Source: Carposina sasakii
Lineage: Eukaryota > Arthropoda > Insecta > Lepidoptera > Carposinidae
Assembly (NCBI GenBank): GCA_014607495.2
Contig: CP053167.1
Coordinates: forward strand, 4,960,001 to 5,024,000
Reading direction: 5' to 3'
DNA: 64,000 nucleotides
In this document: positions 11,500-24,000 of the stretch, piece by piece
Layout: each line of letters opens with the position of its first letter
How positions within the stretch are numbered: the stretch's first letter is position 1
The notes under the pieces: generated by a model
Told to the model about the DNA's origin: nothing
Databases searched by the model: none
Seen by the model: the letters and a program-made list of their open reading frames with translations, nothing else
Translations under genes and position numbers: made by a program

Positions 11500-12796
11500 A
11501 AATACATTATGTATATGTATATAAGTAGGTACCTGCAGTTGTTAACATAAATAATGGTAATCGCAAAACAATCGTACAATATTAGAAAAAACAATCACTC
11601 TCACATCACCCGTAAAAACAGTTCAAGTTTAACGCAAACAAATCATTTAACTTAACTAAGAAAACAAGAAGAAAACACCTATTAAGTGTTTACCTTATTA
11701 TGCTGTAAGCAAGTTTCATCCAAATCTATTCGGTAGTTTTTGAATGAAAGGGTAACAAACGTCACACGTTCTCACAAAGTTTTATTTTGTTTAATTAGTA
11801 TTTTTATGTTTATTAATTTAAAACAATAAAACAAAAAAATACGTCCAGTCTTATTTTGAAGACATAACTATTAAACCAAATTGTTATTTTACACACTTTA
11901 ACAGGCGAAAACCCAAAGAAAAACACGAGATATAATCTGCGAAACAAACCTAATAAAATAGGGGTGGATTTGTAAAAAGATAGGGTGCAGGAAATTACCA
12001 TCTTATCTCTCGTCTCCGAGAACGAAATAGAGAGAGATAACACTAATGCTCCCGGCTTGGTACTTTGTGGTAATTATCCTGAATTCCATTGTTTGTGAGG
12101 ATAAATAAATGAACTATGTTCAGTTTCATGTAAGAAGAGTTACGGATTTTTCTCGAACTAAATAAAAATGTGTACAATGGTGTAACTGACATAGATACTG
12201 GCGCCTATGTCCGGTGTCTTCTTACGTTAAAAGAGACTGTAGCTATGCTGAATGTCACTGTAGGATTTGTGGTTACAACATTTTCGGAAACGCAGCTGTG
12301 ATAAATAAATGATCTGCATGGTCGTATGTTTTGAGCCTGAGATAGATGCAGTCAACTATAAACCTAACTACGTCTTTGCGTGGACTAAAGATGCATTTAT
12401 TAAGAAACTATAAATATTTATAAGAAAATGAAAAAAAAATTCATCCGAGAAATTCTATTTTTTTTTTATTATCTAAGTATCTACAACTTGGCAATAATGT
12501 CCACAAGTCCACAACCCTTGAAGTCCGGGTAAAAAATTCATATTCGATTAATTTATTTAACAAACATACCTACACCGTGACTATTAATATTAACTGGGTA
12601 AACTAACTTTTCCAGCTGTTTTACTATAGAATATCATTTTAGATAACTTTTTATAAATTATTTAATACACTGAACTGTTGACAATTACGAATGGCCGGCT
12701 ATAACCGTTGGCAAACATGCAAACTTCCATGAAATTAGATTAAGAGATAGCTGCATTTGTGGTAACAGTATTCAGTATTTAGTAGGAATTATATAG

Positions 12797-12841
12797 GTGG
12801 ACTGCAATAGGCTGACGATGATGATGATGATGATGATGATA
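12797..12841 (+). repeat. RTE-tailed SINE 3' stub with (GAT)n tail
   Basis: GTGGACTGCAATAGGCTGAC followed by seven to eight GAT units. Only the last bases of the SINE remain. Confidence 0.75.
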
Positions 12842-12852
12842 TAGGTATACCT

Positions 12853-12926
12853 GCCCTGTGCTGATGTGGGTCTTCACTAGAACACATAAGCTGCATCTTC
12901 TTCCGTGCATCAGCACAGGCAAGACA
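12853..12926. repeat. Family D fragment with palindromic ends
   Basis: CCTGTGCTGATG and CATCAGCACAGG face each other around GCTGCATCTTCTTCCGTGCA, a truncated inverted copy of family D. Confidence 0.5.
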
Positions 12927-13140
12927 GGTTTTATAAATATTTTTACCTTCTTATCAAACTAGCATGTACCTAATTATTTTATACATACCTACTTAATTAC
13001 CCTTACATGACATTTAATTACCTACATTCTTATTTGTTATTAAAACCTATGACCCATAACACCTATATCATAATATCATAGCTGTAATCGTATTTTGACT
13101 CGCATTAACATTTAAATAAACAATATTTACTTTGTTTCAG

Positions 13141-13228
13141 AATGTCGTCTCCCGCGTGATCGCCGGCATCCTCACGATGCAGAAATGCTCTGTTTTCCTA
13201 CTCGTTCTACTTTGTGTCACAGTTAAAG
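13141..13228 (+). CDS. CA-related gene, first coding exon
   Basis: The exon follows a pyrimidine tract and CAG acceptor ending at 13140, so an upstream exon exists. ATG 13177 opens a hydrophobic signal peptide (MQKCSVFLLVLLCVTVK) and the exon ends at 13228 before a GTAAAT donor, phase 1. The same frame is open from 13177 back to the acceptor without a stop, so coding could begin in an unseen upstream exon. I chose 13177 because it gives a compact signal peptide. A second ATG at 13142 lies in a different frame and stops after five codons. Confidence 0.85.
13142..13159 (+). promoter_or_regulatory. Possible 5-codon upstream ORF
   Basis: ATG 13142 followed by four codons and TGA at 13157-13159, out of frame with and 17 nt before the chosen start codon 13177. 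It would lie in the 5' leader and could lower translation. It is irrelevant if coding starts in an upstream exon. Confidence 0.35.
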
Positions 13229-16200
13229 GTAAATTAATTTACTTTATTACAAAGTGCCACTTACACCTTAAAGTGTAAAGAGTAAAGTGATTCCATCTCT
13301 TCTCCATGTATTATTTTTGGTGTCACTTTGCGTATTTGGAGCTACTCTTGATCCTATCATAACTTAAAAACTTAAGTTAATTAGTAAAAGTGTACACGGA
13401 TTGTGTGCTTAGTTAGGTTATCAATTAATATGAATGATTTCTAGACTTCTTCTTCTTTCAATTTGCGTTGCCATACCCAAAAAATACAAAATATACAGGG
13501 TGTGGGTGACAGCCAGGCAAATACTGAAATGCTGAACAAGTACCATTGTGTTGAGTTATACGACAGTATTATTACTCGCAAGAAATGTATTTTTGATTTG
13601 ATTATCAGTAATCTTTGCTCTCCGCGCCAATTGTATCGGACGATCCTGTGACTAATTAAATGGGCTTATTGGTTATTGTTGGACACATTACTAATTTTTT
13701 TATCATTTGTGACTCTCCATTAGGGTTGATCAGTTATTTTAACTTTTTTGAGAGCAACTTTTTTTAAATTATCTTTTGGTTAAAATTTTATTTTTAAGTA
13801 AGTACATTATCCTTTTTTTACACGGTCTTTTTAAACGAACTAGTTTTTTCCTGAAAACATGAAAAAATGGTTTGAAGTCATGGTATCAATATTTGCCTGC
13901 CTGTCACAAACACCCTGTATGCTGTCTAGTAGTTTTGGCTGTGTGTTCTCTGCCTGTCACTCGATCACTTCGAATTAAAAAAACTCTCCTAACATGTAAA
14001 TAAATTGATTTATTAATGTAATTTTTATTTAGTTAGGATATGGTTGATCGTTTCATCTTAAACATTGTGCTGAGGGATTCAGCTTTGTTTGCCGAGATTT
14101 GGCTTATGTATAGCTATCGGGATGAAGAATAACGTTGCCAATATGTAATTTAGAAAAGAGATGGTAAAATTCGAGTAATTAACCCGGTGGATTAGTGGTT
14201 ATAGCGGCTGGCACGGATTGCAGTGGTCGTGGGTTCGATTCCCACTCGGGTGAAGAATTTTTTCCATTTTCTTTATTAATAATTTTGTAATTTTTATTCT
14301 TATTTCAGATATATCTGGAAGCTGGGAAGAATGGTGGACATACGATGGAATATCTGGTAGGTTCGATGTTAAATATCCAAAATACATTATTAAAACTATC
14401 AATCAGCCGCCATAACAATAATTATAATTGATACTAAATAATGCTCACGGCTGTAATTCGTACATAAGTAAGCGACTAGACATAAAAAGTGTCACTTCGA
14501 TTATTTACAAACTATGCAATGATAAATTACTTAGTAGTATATATTTAAAAACAAAAAACCATAATATACCCATAGATAAAAATGATTAGAGCCTACACGA
14601 GAATGCCCTTATTAAGTACTTAGTAAATTTTATGATATTTTTTTTATCTTAAGTAAGTACTTCAAACCTGTGGTAGGTAGTATCTTTCATAAGAAAACAT
14701 TCCACTAACATTCACTATGGGTGCGCCCACCACCGGGCCCTACACACTCCACTGATCCTCGGATCTGATAACTCATAACTGCGAAAACAGCGGTGGTAGG
14801 CGCACCCATAGTGAATGTTTGAACTTCCGAATTGTAACGCCTAATACAATTTCATTTATTCCACTAACATCAAAATAACGGTATATCACCACGAAAGTAA
14901 TAATAAAAATCGTTATTTACCTACATCTATTTTATGAATATTAAGAGCACATTCCAACACACTCCACTATTATTAGGGACACTCAAAAAAACCGGGGCAG
15001 CGTATCCCGGTAATGGTTTCTTGGTAATGATCACAGATACTATCTAAATGACGAAAACCGTTCACCCGTATCATTATATTCTATAGATGGTGCCAGGGTA
15101 TCCCACAGACTTATCATATCACACAGCTGTATAGGGTTAATAGTTGACACTTATGTACAGACTAGTAAACGCCCGCGACTTCGCCCTCGTGGATTGTAGA
15201 AGAAAAAAAAAGTTGAAATTATCCAGGATAAAAATGTTTTCCCGGGATAAAAAGTAGCCTATATGTTAATTCAGAGTGTCAGCTAACTCCATACTAGCTT
15301 ACAGGATTCTTATACACATAGCTGAGTTCCTAAAATGGGGTAGCCAGAATTACAATACGAGTATCTCGACGGAGATCCCACAGTAAAATATATACACCTA
15401 TACAGGGTGCAACAGAAAGGTTATGTAAAGAGCCCACTATAGAGAACCTATTTCCAAAATTTGAGACTCGAAATCACTTGATTATTTTTTAAGATTGTAT
15501 GAACATTCCTGAGTTGTTTTGGAATTCTCCATACTATCTGGAAAAATAAATATGTGATTTCAAGTCTCAAATTTTGTGGGTAGTTTCCTTTTAGTGGGCT
15601 ATTTATATAGCTTTTCGCTTAACAACCCCTTTTGTTACACCCTGTACATAGCTACGTGCGCAAGGTACAGGATCATGAACAAGACCCTACGGCCACGTTT
15701 AGCATAGCATGGACAGATGTAAAAGATTAGACAAGCTCACTGTCTGAGAGAACGCCACTGTGTACTATAGTCGACTCTTAAGATATTCACCGATGTATTC
15801 TTTGAAGCCTCGCATCAGTACAGGGTGTTTTACGTTCGTATTTAAGAGCATATCAATAAGTTTGTGGTGAAATTGTTTTTTGACCTTAAGTTATTTATTA
15901 CGAAAAAAATCGACTTGTCTAAAAATTTTATATGCTGGCTTGTAAATTGCTGGAATTTTGTGTGTAAAATTTTAATTCAGGCACTTATGTACATATAGAG
16001 TTGGTGATAGTATATAATTTTGTTTACACTCTAAATACCTATACTCGAAATGGTTAATGATATTTTAATGTATGGAAATAACAAGCAATCAAATGTTCGT
16101 ATCAAGATTATTGTAATGTCACATTATAAGCAGGAAATACCAAAAAAGAATAATATACAATTATACAAGTATTAATTTATGAAGCTCATCATAATTTAAT

Positions 16201-17937
16201 AAAATAGATATAAACAAATTCATTTCTCATCTATAAAAAGGAGTTAAATTTCAAATTTGATTAAAATAGTTTAAAATTAGTTATCGTGTATAATTAAATT
16301 TGAAAAAAAAATTACATGACGGATGGCCACACTACCCGATTACCTCTAACGATATCCGGCAAATTTCTAAATCATGCACATCCTATCCAATAATACACGG
16401 ATGAATTCATATCATGACAACATTTTGCGCTACCATGGACTTTCATAGAATCACATAACTATTTTGTGTGCTTGAATAGAACTTTATTAGGGTCACCTTT
16501 TGAAGCGGATTTTGATTCGTCATCCATTACTGGCTAACGGTTTAGAAGTGAGCAATGATCTGGATGTACGGAAATAGTTCACTATGAGGATTGTTCATAT
16601 TAGCTTGTGAATTCATATTGACTAGCCCGGACAATACCACGAACACTGTAAAGCTTACTCCACATTTATGGCTAAACCAAAAGGAAAAAAAAAACATTAT
16701 GAGCTATTAACTCTTACCGGCAGGCAACCGGTCAAACATTACGATACAGCGGGATTCAAAAGCGAATTTTAAATTTTATTAATCGTGCACAAACCTAATT
16801 TGAAATAACGAGGAAATAAATATAAATTATTTATAAATACTTTATCCTCTTACAAAATAAATTAAATTGATTCGTTCAACTATTGTTTTCGCTGTTGCAA
16901 ATTGTTTCCAGTTTAAGTAGATCAGACGAACTGAGTAATCAAAAATGAATGAACTCTCTTTGTTTTACTCTGAATGATAAGGAATAGTGCATATACTTCT
17001 ATTTAATTTATCAAAGGCTTAGTTAACAAAGGTGGGCAACCAACAATATCAGCAAACTAGTTCGACAGATTTCGATAAAATTTTGTAGATATACGGTAGT
17101 ATATTCTGTACTAATAAGTAATACATCAGTAAGAGGTATGACAAAGGACATAGTTTATATTTTATCCCAAATAATTAGTTTAACCTGGAAAAAATAATGA
17201 TTATTGTACACCCGTAAGGGATAAAGGCGTGATTATATGTATGTATTGTATACCCCATTCGCTTGTCCTATCCTACTGAACTACGTATGCTAAACCTGGA
17301 TATACGATACTTCTTAGTTTTGCTGTTCCGGATACCCCATTTGGGGTTACATTCATATGGAATAGATTTTTATTTGAGCATTACTCATACAAAGATACAA
17401 AAGCAACAATGAAACAAGGCAAACAGGGTACAAAAAATTTAGCAACCTTAGGTAGAAGCAAAGACAGTAATGTATAGTGTACCTATACAGGATGTTTTTT
17501 TGTTGCCACCATAAACGAAAGGTGCGTACTCTATACATCAAATAAAGTAAGTTTATGCCCAAAAAAATGCTGGGAAAAGATGTAAATTTTTTGGATTTTT
17601 TTATTTTTATTACTTGATCTGGCGAAATTATGCAGAAAAACGCAGTCGATTTACTCAACTTTGGACCCTAATATCTTGGGAACCAGACACTTCCCAGGTA
17701 TGCTTCTATGGAGAAAAATTATCATCATGATGAGGAGATTCCGTAGTTTTCGGGAACGTTGACGACCAAAAATCATCCTGTATATTTTTTAACTAACTCA
17801 GTGAAATATTGTCTTGTGTAGAAGCAAAGACAATATGTATAATGTATATATTTATTGAGTAACTTAGTGAATATAGTCTTGTATAACTTTCTTTTACTTA
17901 GCTTGTGGATAGTATAGTGGACTGTGTACTTATTTAT

Positions 17938-18013
<76 letters not shown>

Positions 18014-21000
18014 ACGCCTATATCCCTTACGGGGTAGGCAGAACACCGAGGGTCGATGGAACCACATGATGCCACTTCTGACCAATTTTAAGGATATAGT
18101 TGAGATGTATAAGTACTTATTTATACTTTATAAACAATACCAACCCCCCTGTGGCAGCAGCCTTGTGGCGTGCCCTGGGGGAGGCCTACGTCCAGCAGTG
18201 GACTGCAATAGGCTGAAGAAGAAACAATACCTTAACTATATATTTTTGTATACAGTTGTTAACTGTCTCAAATAAATAAATTTTAAAAAATGTTTATTTA
18301 TGTTACAGGTCCAGGTTTCTGGGGTCTAATCAACCCCCAGTGGAGCATGTGCAACAAGGGTCGTCGACAGAGTCCTGTTAACATCGAGCCTGATAAACTA
18401 CTTTTTGACCCATGGTTAAGGGACATACAGTTCGACAAACACAAAGTATGTAAAGAGTTATCTAAATCCTATTGTAATTATATTTTTATATTTAACTAGG
18501 GATCCGCCCGGGTTTTGCACGGGTGTTGTTTTTAGAATTTGTCAGGCGTTTTAAAAAAAAATTCTCTCCGTAAGAACCATCCTCGGCGAAATCAGTTCAG
18601 TTCTCGAGATCTGCGCTTAGCAACACAATCCGCTGATTGTAAAATTATTTTTATATATTATAGAAGATAGAGTTTCATAGTTATTTAAGATACAAGAAAA
18701 TCAGGTCCCATTATGGCATACCATAGCCATGGGCAAATTTTCGTATAATAAGTTATTGGTAATTATAAAACGTCGATATTTTACGGGTTTTAACTATGTT
18801 TTAATTTAGATAGTTTAACCTTCTAAAAACTCAAGCTTTCACCTGTCTAATAACAATGCAGTAAGTACCTAATATATTAAATTGTAGAACATCTTTTTAT
18901 ACCAGCCTTTATGTTTTATACAACATTATTTTCCGTTTATACCTACAGTAAACTACACATAGTAAATATGTCTAGAGTTTCTGCAAAAAGGCAGCCACTG
19001 ATAGCCTATCGCGCCGCATAAATTTACATGAATTTACCGTTAGCCACTATAATGTAGGTGCATAGTATCTAAAGTTACTACTTAATCGTCCTTGTGTAAA
19101 AACTTTGATGGTAACTTGTAATATATTGGATAGGGTTGCCAACCGTCCTGTTTTCCCAGGACATGTCCTGTTTTTTTGGGTGTCCTGGGCTGTCCTGGAT
19201 AGTTTTTAAGCATCGTCCTGAGTTTTAAAGTCCTGACACATTCGCTGTCGGCAGATTTTCTAAGGGTGCCGACATCGGACATATAAGCGTCAGCGGTACC
19301 TCTAGAAAGCCTAAAAGAAGCAAATATGTAGTTACCGGCGCTGAATGTGTTAAAGACATACCTCATGTTTAGAAATTCGCACGCCGCTAACTCCCTCCAA
19401 TCGTATTGTCACTGGGCTCGCACATGTATATCCTGTCTTTTAATCGAAATGTCCTGGTATTTCTTCCTCAAATCCTGGTTTTCAAAGTTTTGGGATGGCA
19501 ATCCTAGTATACATATACCTTCAAAAATATACATGTTGCAGAGTATATTTAAATGTTCGTATAGTTGGGATTGAGCTTGCGTTAGTTAACGCTCGAAATT
19601 GATGTTTTTTATTATGTTTGAATAAAAGAAGAGAGATTTTTAATAACATATCTAGGGTCTGAAGAACATCGAAGAAATTTTATACATGTAAATATTTGCG
19701 AGCGTCAGAAAAATGTTGTATTAGAGTAGGTTTTTTCATAATTTTTTTGTTCCATAAAGGAGGAGTAGGTACCAAGGCTTTAGGAAGCGCCCAATTTCTG
19801 GTATGTATATCTGGTATTTTTGGTATATAATAAATTTTTACTATTGAATAAAATATTACGCTGTGGAACTTCTATCTTTTCGATCGAGATACTATTGTTT
19901 TCTGCCACTAACCTTCCTGCCAACAAAATTAAAACTAGGAGACAGAAAAGTAAATATATGTAGGAAACAAAAGTCTATTTTTTTTTTACTAAAGTACCTA
20001 CTTAATTCATCTACTCGTACAGTTCGCTTTTGTTCATTGTTTATGTTATAAGTAGAACAGTACACAATTTTTTAACTCCCTATGATATTATGATTATTTT
20101 GAGTACGTGTGAGTGTGACTTAAATTACATTTAAAAAGTTGGGCTTAAAGATATATACCTATAGATAAGTTTTAAGTAAAATAAGGTAGATGATAGAAGC
20201 AGCATCATTGATGCGTGAACTTTAAAAAAAACTCAAAATAAAATGAGAAAGTCGTAATAAAATATAAAATAAGGTTTATTATTTTAATAAGTTACTTCCC
20301 TGAATAATAGTTTTAATAAATATATCTTCGCCAAAATTTCGTCACTTCTATATTTCATTTTATATGCTGATTATATAAACTTATAATATTATAAAATTAT
20401 TAATAAATAAAATGGACAAAATTCTTCAGCCGAGTGGGAATCAAACCCACGATCGCTGCAAACCGTGCCAGCCGCTATAACCACTAAGCCACCGGGTCAA
20501 TTACTCGGATGACGAATTTTACCATCTCTTTTCTAAATTACATATTGGCAACGTTATTCTTCATCCCGATAGCTATATAGTTACACTAGCCAAATCTCGG
20601 CAAACAAAGCTGAATCCCTCAGCACAATGTTTAAAGATGAAACGATCAACCATATCCTAACGGATTATATTAATGGAGAAGTGTTTTTATAAATTTATCT
20701 TAGTCTGGATTATACAATTATTATACAATTATTATACAGGATGTTTTTTTGTGGCCACCATTTACGAAGGGTACGTACTCTATTCATAAAATAAAGTAAG
20801 TTTATGCCAAAAAAAATGCTGGGTTTTTTTTTTTTAATTTTTTATTCCTTGATCGTGCGAAATTTATAGTGTCTAGTGTTTATGTTAGTTTTTTTATAGA
20901 CAGATATTAATTATTTTTCGTGAAAAAATCCTGCTACGCGCTCAATTTGCATTTATGCAGAAAAACGCAGTCTATTTACTCAACTTTGGACCCATGGAGA

Positions 21001-24000
21001 AAAATGATCGTGACGTTGAGGAGATTCCGTAGTTTTCGGGAACGTTGACGACCAAAAATCACCCTGTATAATATATAATAATATATAATAGTTTAATTTC
21101 ATACGCGGATTAATACAAAAACTAATAAGTAATAGTTTAATTTGCGTAATAGTCATCATTTTGAGCATCATTACAGCCTCGAGCACACCGGATGCGTGTG
21201 CGTGCACGTAAGCGTAGACGTACACATACCTCTGAGTGTGTATGGAACTGTCACCGCTTGACGTCTATGCTTACGTCTACGCATACGCATCCGGTCTTCC
21301 CCTGCCTATACAGTTCCATACATTACAACTCAGAGGTACGTGTACGTCTAACAATCCGGTGTGCTCGAAACTTTAAAATTAATTGGAAAGGTTTTTATAG
21401 AGCTTTCATGCTGTTGACATACCAGACGTAAGTACCTATACACATAGGTAGAGTGCGTTTCACCAAATATTTCCTTTGGATGATGGCGCTAGTTACTATG
21501 TGTATGTCTACTTGATCTGTGTCACTGCATACAAAAAATGTTAGTTCCGGAATCAGGCATAGGAGTTATTCTATGAAACGGACCGTAGATTTAAAACCTA
21601 ATGAATATTGCAACTGCATATGTAAATAGCACAGGTAGGCAATACCATGGAAATTGTATACAGCTCAACAAGCCTGCATTTGGTAGGATTGCCAGTATAT
21701 GAAATGTAGTGATTGGATGGATCAGTGGTAGATGCATAAGCGAATGTCAAATAATACAAACGACCAAATCACACCATCTCTACACATCCGCGGTTGCATC
21801 TGCGTAGGTAAACAGGGTGATTTTGGTCGTCAACGTTCCCGAAAACTACGGAATGTCCTCACCGTCACGATCATTTTTCTCCATGGAAGCATACCCGGGA
21901 AGTGTCTGGTTTCCAAAATATTAGGGACCAAAGTTGAGTAAATAGACTGCGTTTTTCCACATAAATGCAAATTGACGCGTGTAGCAAGATTTTTTCACGA
22001 GAAATAATTAATATCTGTCTCTGAAAAAACTATCATAAACACTGTACACTATAAATTTCGCCCGATCAAGTAATTATAAAAAAAATTACACCTAAAATTT
22101 ACATACGTACATATATTTTTATTTTTATTAAATTTTTTTATTTAAATTTTAATAGTTAATTGGTTTTTAATTGTTAATTTTAATTGTTAATTGGTTTTTT
22201 AATTGTTTTGATTGTATATCTAAATTTATAATATGGGTGTATACCTGAAATAAATGAATTTATTATTATATTTCTAAATACGGCTATGTTCCTAAAATTG
22301 TGTAGCCAGAACTGAAGGATTGTAAACGAGATCTCTTAGCCACGCATAGCAGGTACATAATCATTTACAAGTTGCCAGCTTGTGGTCTAAAAGAATACCC
22401 GAGTTAGTTTAGTCGACTCTTACGAGATGCACAGAAGGAGATGCAGCTGATATATTCTAGTGAAGCCCCGCATCTGCACGGACCTAGAATTAATCGGAAT
22501 CAAATACAAAAATCTTTGGATACGAAAATATCTCATAAGTTTAAATTTTAATTAAACAATATGTACACGTAAACACAAATCCTCACTAGTAATCCAGTGA
22601 AACACTAATTGCATACAACGTACAGACGGACGGACGGACGGTTTTGCACCCCAATCGGGTGCAGTAAGCCGAATTTCCATACTAACTACACTACGTAATC
22701 CCATGCTTTTATATGGTAAATTAGCGATACGGGAATCTAGGTTTTTGGAGGCTTTCCATTGCGAATTAATATAAACAAGCTGTTTGCGGACTTCATCTAT
22801 GAAAACAACAGAGAATATTTTTTTCTGGAAAAGAATAACTAGGTACTATAATATTCTGCTAAAACAGAGGTTCCCAAACTTTTTTTACTCATAGACCCCT
22901 TTTAAAAGTTAACTGGTTCTGGTTGACCCCCTACAGGCCTACACCATTTACAAATTAATTGTGAACCTCAATTTTTTCACATTAACGTAGACCTCCACCG
23001 AGTCTCCTGTGGACCACTCCTGGACCACTTTGGGAATCACTGTGCTAAACATTTACCTACTTGTATAACAAACACTAATCTGTACTGAAAAATCACATCT
23101 AATGCGATGATGGTAAATAACTAAGTATTGTAATCATGCAATCAAATTTAAAATTGTGTATAAACTCTCTCTTGATCTTCATACTACAAGTAACGATAAA
23201 TATTTAAAATATGGTAATTAACAAAAAAATCTACAAGTACGAAATTTTGCGTGTCGGAGCTACTATAGGTCTATACAGGATGTTTTTTCGTTGCCACCCT
23301 TAACGAAGGGTACGTACTCTGTACATCAAATAAAGTAAGTTTATGCCAAAAATAAAGCTGGGAAACGACGTAAATTTTTTGGATTTTTTTTTTATTACTT
23401 GATCGGGCGAAATTTGTAGTGTCCAGTGTTTATACTAGTTTTTTCATAGATAGATATTAATTATTTCTCGTGAAAAAATCTTGCTACACGCTTCAATGTG
23501 AATTTATGCAGATAAACGCAGTCTATTTACTCAACTTTGGACCCTAATATTTTGGAAACCAGACACTTCGCAGGTATGCTTCCATTGAGAAAAATGATCG
23601 TGATGATGAGGAGATTCCGTAGTTTTCGGGAACGTAGACGACCAAAAATCACCTGTATACTTTTACAGTATAGGTATATTAGACACACAGAGAGATCAAG
23701 CATATTATAGCTAACCCAACGTTTCAGTAACCGGGTTAAAACCAAAAAATAAACCATTCACCTTATCAAAGTTATGAATCCGACACAATAGGTTTATTGA
23801 TACCGTAATATTAAGGCGTGTGCCCACGGGCGGTCGATCCTATCAATCAATGAGGCACTCCTCGATTACAGCCTAGAACTTGCTTTGAGTGGAGATGACA
23901 TATTACTAGTTGACACGCACACTTTTACATGGACCTAAATGTGCTGGAAAGTGCATTATTTTCAAGTATTGTACCGTACTGCCGTTCTTTGTAGCCGGTG

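Noticed and set aside
17938..18009. Possible CRISPR-like or satellite array
   Set aside because: Simple dinucleotide repeat; this is eukaryotic DNA and there are no spacers.
17773..18075. 100-codon frame rich in Cys-Val
   Set aside because: It translates the (CA)n microsatellite on the - strand.
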